Source: Ampelocalamus luodianensis | Taxonomy: Eukaryota; Streptophyta; Magnoliopsida; Poales; Poaceae | Direction: 5' to 3' | Assembly: GCA_036346255.1 (NCBI GenBank) | Contig: CM070633.1 | Coordinates: 2,604,001-2,668,000 of the forward strand | DNA length: 64,000 bases | Shown: piece after piece, positions 12,048-22,309 of the stretch | How positions within the stretch are numbered: position 1 is the stretch's first letter | Layout of the letters: each line of letters begins with the position of its first letter | The notes under the pieces: model-generated | Databases searched by the model: none | What the model was told of the DNA's origin: nothing | The model's input: only the letters and a program-made list of their open reading frames with translations | Made by a program: the position numbers and the translations under genes

Positions 12048-13167
12048 GCCCTAAATTTGTATTCTTAAAACCAAAAAAGAATATCACTATCATCTTTGTA
12101 TTTTTATTTTTTGCTTTTATTTAAGTTCTTTTCTTTTAATGACAAGGTTAGATTAATTAAACGACATAATTTATTCTTTTTTCATGTCTTTAGGTTACCA
12201 ATTCAAAAAAAAAATTGTTTTAAATTTTTGATTAAAATTTTTTAAAAAAAAAATTTATTGTTAACAAAAAATTTTTTTTTTGGTTAAAAAATTTAATTGA
12301 TTTGGATTTAAATTTTTTTTAAAAAAAATAAAAAAAAATTAATGATTTTTTAAAAATAGTTTTATTTTATTTTGTTTTTAAAAATTTTTTTTTTAACAAA
12401 AAAATGCCCCTAAAAAAGTGCGATTTTTTTTTTTTTTCTATTATTAAATTTATTTACAAAAACTTTTTTTTTTAATATTTTTAAAGTTAATTTAAATTTA
12501 AATCTAAATTTTAATTTATTGAAATAAATTACAATACAATTTTGCATTTTTTTCTAAACATCAGGATCTTTTCGGTTCTTAAACATAACTTAATTTTTAA
12601 TTTCAAAAAAAAATAAAAAATCTGCCCCACACCATATTAAATCCAACCTTCTCTTTTTTACTTTTTCTCTCTCCTTTCAGATCTCATTAGATTTCTCTCA
12701 AGTAACCAACCTCCCCCTTGATGTGTGCCTCCTCCGCCCCACCGCCTCCAATTCCCCTTCTCAGTTTTCAACTGCTTCCGGCCCCCCGCCTGCCTCACGC
12801 CCCGCGGCGCGCACGCCGCCCCCGCGAGACTTTTCGCCTCTCTTGCTCCTTTTTTCTTTTGAAAAGATGTATTTTTACTTAAAATTTTTAAAAACTTTCC
12901 AATAATTTTTTTTTTATTTTTTTTTACTATTGTTTTCCTTCCCATTTCCACAGTGCCCCGTCCATCACCACCTCAGACGGTCCCGCACGGGTCTCCCAAA
13001 TTCTCACAAATTATTTGATTTTTTACTCATTTTCCACTTGAGTCGTCCGACCTCGTCGGTGCACCGGGCATTTCTTGGCGCCTCGGCCAAGTCCGGGGCG
13101 CCACGTGCACCCTCCGGATAGATTGGCCAGCGTTGCTCGGCACGCCTTCCATCCGCACTCGGAGGGC
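12048..13167. other. Unique spacer with extreme A/T homopolymer tract
   Basis: 12,180-12,640 is almost pure A/T with many runs of 6-12 A or T. It is followed by pyrimidine-rich and then GC-rich sequence. No gene is recognised. The corresponding interval of the second unit (21,140-22,309) is unrelated sequence. Confidence 0.6.
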
Positions 13168-15188
13168 TCACATTGCTAAAACTACCTAAAACTATAGCCG
13201 AATGCGAATGACACTTACCTTTCTAGGTGCTCGACGATTTCAACTTCTCTCGGTTGGCTTCTCCTCTCTCGCCACGAGCTCGTGCGATATGAAATGAACT
13301 ACTAAACAGTCCCGCTAGCTCTCTCCTCCACGCTCTTAAAGAGAATCGTTACCGCGCAAATTAAGCCATAAATTTCAGCGCACAATGATTTGAGACAAGA
13401 GACAAGAGGTGACGGATCGATGCTTTCGGTGGAAAATACAGGAGGAGGGCCTCCTTCACATCTTTTAACAATCAACATATGGCGTGGCCGGTTCAAATGT
13501 CCGAACAATCAACACTTGCAAATGGAGGGAGGAGGGCCTCTCGCAAATGGTTCAAATGTCTGAACAATCAACACCTGTTGCAAATGAAGGGATGGAGGGT
13601 CTGCTGCAAATGGAGGGAGGGAGGGCCTGCTGCAAATGAAGGGTACTGATTCAAATCTTTGCAATCAACACATATTAGAATGACACAATCATATCGATTA
13701 GCAATAAAAAATCTAAACAAATAAAATTATGCAAAATTTATACAAACAAGTAAACAGTTTCAGTAGACTACATAAAAAATCGTAATTTTTTGAACTCATT
13801 TGTATATTTTAAAATTACCACAAACTTTTCCTAACCCTAATTATCCCTAACCCTAATTAACTTCTAACCTAATTAGCGCGCGGCTTGAGGCGACACGTGG
13901 AGGGGCCGGCGCAGGCTCACCCTACGCCCGGGAGCAGTGGGCGGGCGCAGGCTCACCCTGCGCCCGGGAACAGTGGAGGCGGTGGCGTGTCGGCACGTGG
14001 AGGGTGCGCGAGCTCGAGCGCCGGGAGCGGCGCGTGGCGGCGGCGGGCGAGAGGGAGCGGTGGGAGTGGGCGCCACGTGGAGCTCGGCGGCGGAGTGCGG
14101 GAGCGGCGGTCCGGCGCGCGCGTGGAGGGTGGGCGCAGGTGAGTCTGCGCCCGGAGCGTGGAGGGGGGGGCGGCGGCGGCACGTGGAGACGCGGCTGGGC
14201 TCGGTGAGGTGGCGGCGGGCGCGCCGAGCGTGGCGAGGCGGAGGTGGCGGGGCGCGGAGTGAGTTGGCGTGGAACGAGTGGGCGGCGCGGGTGGCGTGCG
14301 CCACGGCGTACGTGTCGGCCTCTCGGGCGCGGGCTCACCGGCGTCCGTGTGTTATTTTTGCAAATCGCGCTAAAGCCGGTCATAAGTGTAATTACGGTTG
14401 AAAAAGTGACCGTATCGGCCAAAAATTCGGCTATTAACTACCGTGCGGATTATACCGGGTGTATATAAGTATAATAACAAGGAGGGGAAAATTGGTCCAT
14501 GCTAGCTGTTTAGCACTCCCACACAGCTAATGCTTCTTTCAAAAACTTGTTGCTTATCCTGGCTGAGCCAATGTACTTTCTTCTGGACCTGCTCTCTCCG
14601 TGGTGATCATATCTCGTAAGAAGGGCCTGCAGATCTATAAAGCTCACCAAAACCGTTAGAGCACACGCACCACATACATAACCGGCCAATCGTCCCCGTC
14701 AAAGTAACAGCAAAATCTACGAACTCTGACTGACATACCTGTGTTATCGTGCAGACTTTTCCTAGCTTGTATAAGGATAGCATGCCTCATTTCTTCGTGT
14801 CATGGACAGTGAGTGCAATTGCAAAGCTACAAACTAATTAAGATACCTCCTATTCGACCAAAAACGATATTTCATCAGAGTAACTGGCACTGTGTGTTCT
14901 CTAATTGCAGGCAGATGGGTTCAAAACTACAGGCTGCTTCAACACCAACTGCCTAGGATTCGTGATGGCTACAGGGGCTGGAAATGGCATATTACCGGGG
15001 AAGTCAGTGGCAAATCCGTCGGTTTACCATGCACTCCAGACTGATCTCACCATAACCATGAGAAGGTCAATTAAATGCTACTCTATCTAATAATCAAACA
15101 TGCATATAACTCTACACTTTACAAACAAACATGTACTTAGGGCTTGTTTGATTGGTGCTCTTGATTCCATGCCTATGAAAAAGTGGTA
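13168..15188 (+). repeat. Duplicated segment D1
   Basis: Co-linear with D2 (22,310-24,397). In order it contains a minisatellite with GGGAGGGCCTGCTGCAAATG units (13,437-13,650), a CCTAACCCTAATTA stretch (about 13,830), a GC-rich core (13,880-14,340), the GGTCATAAGTGTAATTACGG block, a neprosin gene fragment and the first ~45 bp of a TIR element. D1 ends inside that TIR element, where LTR copy 2 begins. The open frames of the GC-rich core occur on both strands and are not supported as genes. Confidence 0.85.
14755..15090 (+). pseudogene. Captured neprosin-domain (DUF239) gene fragment, copy in D1
   Basis: Two exon-like pieces with correct splice sites. Exon 14,755-14,808 follows an AG acceptor and ends FFVSWT at a GTGAGT donor. 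Exon 14,911 onward follows TTGCAG and reads ADGFKTTGCFNTNCLGFV, then NPSVYHALQTDLTIT. This matches the conserved neprosin/DUF239 motif (YWTxDGYxxTGCYNxxCxGFV). Only this central part exists; signal peptide, activation peptide and the remainder are missing. D1 lacks one A relative to D2 after ITIT, which shifts the frame. I infer a gene fragment carried by a mobile element. Confidence 0.65.
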
Positions 15189-16777
15189 TTTGAATTTGGA
15201 TCGTTTACGCGTATAGATTTTGACGACTTTGACTACCGGATTTGACGCCGCTTAAGAACAACATCTAAGCAAGCAAGGCAAGTTACATTCTTGATCATAT
15301 TGCACCTATTATTTAAAATTATTTAAATTCTGTTTCAAATTATTATCGCATGCTTATTTATACTCGTGAACTTAAATCTGTTTTAAATTTATAGCTATGC
15401 CTAAATTCCTTTGTATGGCCAATTTTGATATCGAATCAAACATATTGTCACCCTAGATTAAAAAAACTAGTTGATACAATAGTATGGACTAGAATCATTT
15501 GGAAAATATTGTGCTTAGTCATGCTTATAGATCACATATGTTTCATTTGGGAATTTCACCAAAAGTTAAATGTTGTTTAAATTGTACCTTGGCATTGGTG
15601 TGTCATGGGAGTTTTACAACCGCTTGAAAATAAAATAAAATGATGGTTTGGACTTGGGCGAAATGGTTGTCCGTGGGTGCGGGTTTATGCACCTGCTCAA
15701 CCAGGTAGGTTGAGGCCCGTGGTTCGTAGTTGTCGCCCGATCAATTAAGGACCGGCTTCGAGCCGCATCTTGCTAAGCCATATCGACTACCACATGTCCC
15801 GTATGGGCGGGACACGGCCGATTAATTTGCAAAGTTCCATCATGGTCGCTCTGTGATGCGGTGGGTGGTCTTTCATGACCTTTGTTAGTCCCACTTGGCG
15901 CAAGAGGGGCTCGAACCACTGGACGGGTAGTCCAAAGGGGTGAAACCTTAGCGAGGAGGACTATGGTGGAATGGCGTATTGTAAAGGCCTTGACACGTAC
16001 TCTAGACTGCTTACCTAAGGTAGTGAGCGGTGGTATCGACGGATGCCAAACAACTAGAGAATTCGTGTCTTGTGGGTAAAGTTGTACAACCTCTGCAGAG
16101 TGTCAAACTATTCGAATAGCCGTGTCCACGGTCATGGACATGCTGGCAAAGCCACTCAAAGTTAGACTTCAATTTCAAAATATTTTTGTAAAACAGTTTG
16201 ACATGGATGGGTATCCATGAGAAAAGTTATGGGTTGAAGCCCCGGGTTGGTGCCCGTGTTTATGTTGGTGTTAGGTTGGTGCCTGCACTATTGTTATCAA
16301 TTCAAGATCAATTTTAGATTTTATAAAACTTGAGCTTTTGAACTTAGTATGGTATTTAACGTCAAATGTTGTTTTTGCACAAATAACCCTATAAGCCTTT
16401 CTATTATTACATCCATTTATGCATGTCATTTTGTTAATTGACGGGTGTAACTTGCGAGCACGGAAGTTGTGCTCATTCTTGCTTAATGCAAACAAATTTC
16501 AGAGGAGAAGGACTTCACTGTGTGTGGATCATGACGACTAGGCCGCTACCCCGCCGATTGCTCGTGGCGCATTGCTGACCCTACTACTTCTTCATTGTCT
16601 TCCGTGTTTATTTAATGTTGCCTGTAAGGCTATCTTGTAATCAACTGTTGTATTTAATAACTTTTAACGTTTATGGTTGTGTTATCACATTTGTTTATCA
16701 GTGTGAGCTAGCCACCGATCATGGGACTAGTTCAGTTATGCACAGAAGATCTGGGATATTAATCTCGGGGTCTTACA
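15189..16777 (+). mobile_element. Ty3/gypsy 5' LTR, copy 2 (5'-truncated)
   Basis: Starts at TTTGAATTTGGATCG, which is internal to the LTR, directly against D1. It shares a TA with the LTR sequence at the junction. It runs to ...GGGGTCTTACA, the LTR end, because AAG and a primer-binding site follow immediately. Confidence 0.85.
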
Positions 16778-16780
16778 AAG

Positions 16781-16793
16781 TGGTATCAGAGCC
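16781..16793 (+). promoter_or_regulatory. Primer-binding site (initiator tRNA-Met)
   Basis: TGGTATCAGAGCC is complementary to the 3' end of plant initiator tRNA-Met, and it lies 3 bp after the LTR end ACA. Confidence 0.9.
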
Positions 16794-17572
16794 ATGTCGA
16801 CTGTAGGTCGTGACCTAGTTAGAATGACCGTTATTTGAAAATCTTCAAAACTTATTTAACACAAAAAAAAATTGTTCTCCCCTCATCTTGGTCATCTATC
16901 TATCTTTAGCCTTCTCATCGTAATTCTTTCTTACCTAATTCTCTCTTCACCATTTTATAATGTTAAATGGATCCTCCTCTCCTTGAAAATTTTATAGATG
17001 GTTAATATGTTCTTACCGTTACGTTCGATACTAAAAGATATGAAGCCACCGAGAGAGCATCGTAAAATCATCGAGTCATCGCTATCAATCAAGGACAACA
17101 TGCAAGATTCATCGAAGACTATAAGCAGAAGTTGCGATATCAGCCCAACCATATAGCTTAAGCTTGCCAATACTCATTCCGTGTATTGAGTCGTTTCACG
17201 AGCTTACGAGTATCGATCGAGTAGAACGTTGTATTCTTTCTTAACTTGTATTGTATGTTTTCTTTTGGTACGTCGTACGTAGATCTTTTGATCTTATGTG
17301 CAACGTTTGCTTTAAATGGATAGATTTATGTCCTCATAGCTTTCTTTCTCATCCTTTGCTTTTCGCTCTTCTCTAACAATCCGTTGGACAACCTAACTCG
17401 TCGATGCACAAGGGATTTCAAGGACGAATTGATACTTCAAACTTTGAATAACTCAATACCATGGACATGAAGCCAACTTAAAGATAGACTCTTTCTATCT
17501 CTCAATACATTTATCATGTGTCCATCTTCTTTCTTTCTAGCCTCTCCGAATCTCGGGGACGAGATTCCTTTT

Positions 17573-17585
17573 AAGGGGGGTAGTT
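17573..17585 (+). promoter_or_regulatory. Polypurine tract
   Basis: AAGGGGGGTAGTT abuts the 3' LTR start TGTAACATCCC. Confidence 0.8.
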
Positions 17586-18612
17586 TGTAACATCCCAAAG
17601 TTCTGTTACCAAAATAAAATAAATAAATATATTATTGGATTTTCTAGTTGTCAAATAATTCTATTGATTTTCTGGAATTTAAAACAAGTTTTCTTTGTTA
17701 AAAGAAAACAAAATCAATTATTTAATTTCGTGGTTTCAAAGCCAAAAAGAAAATTTATTGAGTTTTATGAGTTTTTATGGGATTTGAAGTGAAAAATAAA
17801 TTTTAAGTAATTTCTGGAATTTTTGGGAATTTTAAAAGCTTTTTACTATTTATTTTAAAACAAAAATAATTACTGTACAAAAATAAAAACTAAATTTAAA
17901 TTGGAATTATTTTTATTAAGTGAAAAATAATTCAAGGCATTTTTGTGAATTTTTCTAGAATTTTTGGACGCTATTTGCTATTTTCTAAAAATCAATTTGA
18001 TTTATTGATTTTTTTTAAATCCGAAAATCAAGAAAAACTGTTCGGGCCTCCCGTACCTTGTGAACAGTAACTATGTACAGTACACTATGAACAGTAAAAT
18101 ATGGTGTTCGGACCGTCTGGACAATTTCTTTTTATTTTTATTTTTTTTCCTCGCTGAATATCTATTTAACTTTGAAAATTCATATTTAATTCATTTCAAC
18201 TCCAAATCAAGTGAAACCAGTTTTGATATTTTTCATTTTAAATTAATTTTATTTTAAAATAGGTTTCAAACTTGTTTAGTGCATATAAAATATAGTTTTG
18301 AAAATTGATCCTTAAACTGAATTGTTTTCACACTACGAAATGCTTTTAATTTGGAAAATTCATATAAAATGTTTCTGAACTCCAAATGAGTTGAACCAAA
18401 TTATTTTGGTCCTATAATTTTATTCTCTATTTTATCCTTCAAACATCTCGACCGAACTCCGCAAGCGATGCCAGGCGAACATTCCCGTTCATTTGATGAG
18501 TTCATCCGAGATGGGTTGATCATATTCACCTATTTAAAATCTGAGCCTCAATTCAAATCCTTGTTCTAAATATATTTGATTTATTGCTAAATCTTTATTC
18601 CAAAAATAATAA

Positions 18613-18656
<44 letters not shown>

Positions 18657-21139
18657 ACAAACTTCCGCTGGTCACCCATCCCAACTCTGCCACAAGCCCA
18701 AGACACTTAACTTTCAAAACTTCCCAAATGCACTACCACCTTTCCTTCCTTCTTTCTTTGATTCTAACCTCTCTCTCATTCTTTTATTCCTTCCTTCCAT
18801 TCCCTTTCTTCTCCATGTAACGCGTGCAGACGCATTGCATCGCCATTGTAGAGCCACACACAAGCTTTGAATCGGTCAAGATTTTCTCCATGATTCCTTC
18901 CGAAATCTCGTGCATTCAAACCACCTCATCTAAACTCCCATTCCACCCACCTCCCTCTTTCTTGCGCAAGACGTAATTCGCGGTTCGCAACGCCGCCACG
19001 CTCACCACGCACGTTGATCCCCTCCACGGTCCACCTCCACCCTATATAAGAGAGCCCCAGGTGCCTCTCATCTCCTCATTCATCCCCGAAAATCTTAGTT
19101 CCTCCTCCCTTTATCCTCTCCACAATCGGGTTTTTCCGTCGAGGACTAACGCCGCTCATCGCCATTTGCGTCACCTACGTGGAGCCCCGCCACCATCGAC
19201 CACACCATCAAGCCGCCGCGACGTTCTACGTGGTGCTCCTCGCCGCTCGGAACTTCGCCGAGCATCGCCGCCACCGTGAGACCGTGCGCCGCCGCCATCC
19301 GGCCACCGTCACGCACCGCCACCTCCTATGGCCTCGTTGCAAGGTGAGCAATCCATTTTGTCGTTCGCGGTCACCTCTTCCCTTCCTTTGGCCGTATTTG
19401 TCATCCTTTCTTTTACTTCCATGCGTCGTTGCTCGTTGAGGAAGACAATGAACAGTGCTCAATTATCTAGTCATGGCTTCAACTTTGTACATACACATTT
19501 TAATCCTTTCAAAAATTTGTTCTCTTTCATAAAAACTCTGAATCCATTGATTCTTCCTCCTAAATTCATCTAAATTCATCTACTATTTTTAGTATTTATT
19601 TTGTAATTTTTAGATTTTATTTAATATCTGTTAATTATTCGGTCATTTTTGCCCGTCGTCGCCTTTCTCCTCGCCACTGGCCAATCTTGCGCGTTTTCCC
19701 CAACCAAGGTGAGCGTTGCGCCCCCATGGTTCCTCCTTAATTTCGCCACAGCACCTCACCCGCTAACTCCTCTCCGCTTGCCCGAACGACGATGTCAACC
19801 CGGTCGTCTCGCCGCTCCGCCACTATCCGATGTCTCGGGCGAACCGTCATGGCTGGGTTCGCCTCGACATGTTCTACATCGTACATCCTCACCATGTCCA
19901 TAAAACTCTTTCCTTGATCCCATGCAATCCGAAATACAATTTCTAGTGAATAGTATTTTCGGAATTCTATCATTTCATGTGATTTTCAACCTTCCGGAAT
20001 TTCGTTCTCCCTCATACGAACTCCGATTCAGTCGATTCAACTTCCTATATTCATATAAAATCAATACTTTCCTCCCAGTATTTATTTTGGATTTTATTTG
20101 GATTTTATTTGAATATTATTTGAATTTGGATCGTTTACGCGTATAGATTTTGACGACTTCGGACGGCCGGATTTCGACGCCGTTTAAGAACAACATCTAA
20201 GCAAGCAAGGCAAGTTACATTCTTGATCATATTGCACCTATTATTTAAAATTATTTAAATTCTGTTTCAAATTATTACTACATGCTTATTTATACTCAGT
20301 AACTTAAATCCCTGTTTTAAATTTATAGCTATGCCTAAATTCCTTTGTATGGCCAATTTTGATATCGAATCAAACATATTGTCACCCTAGATTAAAAAAA
20401 AACTAGTTGATACAATAGTATGGACTAGAATCATTTGGAAAACATTGTGCTTAGCCATGCTTATAGATCACATATGTTTCATTTGGGGAATTTCAGCCAA
20501 AAGTTAAATGTTGTTTAAATTGTACCCTTGGCATTGGTGTGTCATGGGAGTTTTACAACTGCTTGAAAAATAAAATAAAATGATGGTTTGGACTTGGGCG
20601 AAATGGTTGTCCGGTGGTGCAGTTTATGCACGGCTCAACCGGGCAGGTTGAGGCCCGTGGTTCGCGAAGTTGTCGCCGATCAATTAAGGACCGGTCTTGA
20701 GCCGCATCTTGCTAAGCCATATCGACTACCACATGTCCCGTATGGGCGTGGACTCGGCCGATTAATTTGCAAAGTTCCATCATGGTCGCTCGTGATGCGG
20801 TGGGTGGTCTTTCATGACCTTTGTTAGTCCCACTTGGCGCAAGAGGGGCTCGAACCCGCGGACGGGTAGTCCAAAGGGTGAAACCTAGCGAGGAGGACTA
20901 TGGTGGAATGGCGATTGTAAAGGCCTTGACACGCACTCTAGACCGCTACCTAAGGTAGTGAGCGGTGGTATCGACGGATGCCAAACAACTAGAGAATTCG
21001 TGTCTTGTGGGTAAAGTTGTACAACCTCTCGCAGAGTGTCAAACTATTCGAATAGCCGTGTCCACGGTCATGGACATGCCGGCAAAGCCACTCAAAGTTA
21101 GACTTCAATTTCAAAATATTTTTCATTCTTGCTTAATGA
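17586..21139 (+). mobile_element. Ty3/gypsy 3' LTR, copy 3 (internally deleted and 3'-truncated)
   Basis: Starts TGTAACATCCC right after the polypurine tract, so this is the true LTR 5' end. It runs co-linear with copies 1 and 2 to CAAAATATTTTT (21,123), jumps over about 290 bp to CATTCTTGCTTAATG, and then leaves the LTR. Joining this copy with copy 2 gives a full LTR of about 4.1 kb. It has a TA-dinucleotide run (18,618-18,649) and a TATA box at 19,043-19,050. Confidence 0.85.
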
Positions 21140-21490
21140 ACAAGCGGCACACCTCGGATCACGAGACCGGTCGATTGCGACACGTCCCGTAGGGTGACCG
21201 TCATCTCACGCCACGAAAGTGGAATGTGTGCGTCTCGGCCTCCACTGCCGACAAGTGCGGATATTAAGTCTTACACGTCCTCCGGTGAACCAAAGCGTGC
21301 CAACGAGACCATCCTCGCAAAGGGCAACAAGCCGGATCGCCGGCCAGAACGACACGCCCCGTAGGGTGAGGATCGGGACGTAACGATCGTCCACTGCCGC
21401 CACGTCCCCCCTCCTCGCAAAGCGCCAAGGGGAGGAGAGGGCCATCCGCGTCGGCAGGTGAGCCATCCGCGACTTGCACTTGCGGTGGTC
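21140..21490 (-). pseudogene. Plant-mobile-domain (MAIN-like) remnant
   Basis: On the minus strand, short pieces in shifting frames resemble the MAIN-like/plant mobile domain. AETHTFHFRG is followed in another frame by EMTVTLRDVSQSTGLVIRG, the typical ETHTFHxxxGEMTxTLxDV signature, and RGWLTCRRGWP lies upstream. Stops and frame changes make it non-coding. These domains are frequent in Mutator-like elements of grasses. The match is from memory and short. Confidence 0.5.
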
Positions 21491-21654
21491 CTCATCGTAG
21501 AATTGTTCCAGAGCTCCGTCATGCAGACATGCCTAGCAACACATGCATAGAGAACATTAGTGAGAATATGGCTAATGAACATAAATGATTGTAAATTAAT
21601 TCCAATTCTAAAATTTTCTGTGGTAGTAACAAGTTTCAAACCTTGTGCATGTTC

Positions 21655-21850
21655 TAAGCCATAGTGCATGTTCTGCTAACACCGAGTGCATGTTCTAAGC
21701 CATAGTGCATGTTCTGCTAACACCGAGTTTACACCGAGTGCATGTTCTAAGCCATAGTGCATGTTGTAAGCTATAGTGCATGTTCTGCTAAAGTACAATA
21801 AAAAAGGAAACCAACACAATTCTAAGCCATAGTGCATGTTCTGCTAACAC
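21655..21850. repeat. Minisatellite of GTGCATGTTCT units
   Basis: Alternating units TGCATGTTCTAAGCCATAG and TGCATGTTCTGCTAACACCG are iterated about eight times with insertions. Confidence 0.85.
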
Positions 21851-22309
21851 CGAGTTAAAAATTTACAATTTTACGGTCAGGTTCCTCATACTAACACTAA
21901 CCCTAACAACAATAAGTCTGCTAAGTCGACTAATTGAAAAGACAAGACTTTGCTAAGTCTGCTAACACTCTGCCTCCTCAGCTTTTAATTTTGTTTCAAT
22001 TCTAAGTCTGCTAACACTCTATTTCAATTTTGTTTAACGACCTCCAAATATTTTAATATTTTACAGTCAGGCTTCTCACACTATGTAAATCACCGAGTTA
22101 AAATTTACAACACTAACAACAATAAGTCTGCTAAGTCAACTAATTACGGGCTAATAACGTTGCTAACTACTAAGTATTCTAATTACGTGCTAATCACATT
22201 AAATCTTCCAATTTTATGTTCGAACACTAAGTCAAAATACACCGACTACACAACTATAACTACTCAGTTTCTACAATAACAAACTACAATTCATCTAATC
22301 ACATTCTAA
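21851..22309. other. AT-rich spacer, no gene
   Basis: Irregular repeats of AAGTCTGCTAA and a copy of the CTCTGCCTCCTCAGCTTTT motif also seen at 6.0-6.2 kb. There is no coding signal. Confidence 0.6.

Larger units (their letters stand above)
16778..17585 (+). mobile_element. Gutted internal region of the gypsy element
   Basis: Only 808 bp separate the two LTRs. It starts with the tRNA-Met primer-binding site and ends with a polypurine tract. Between them is no gag, protease, RT or integrase frame, only short 5' and 3' internal remnants. The element is therefore non-autonomous or internally deleted. Confidence 0.8.

Noticed and set aside
13830..13870. CCTAACCCTAATTA stretches (also near 4,490 and 22,990) as telomeric DNA
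   Set aside because: Only a few irregular units inside a dispersed repeat module, not a telomere array.
13873..14422. Several overlapping 80-166-codon open frames on both strands
   Set aside because: They lie in a GC-rich repeat, on both strands and in all frames, with Arg/Pro/Ala low-complexity translations. They differ between D1 and D2 by frameshifts, so there is no selection for coding.
16781..16793. tRNA gene at TGGTATCAGAGCC
   Set aside because: This is the complementary primer-binding site next to an LTR end; no tRNA fold surrounds it.
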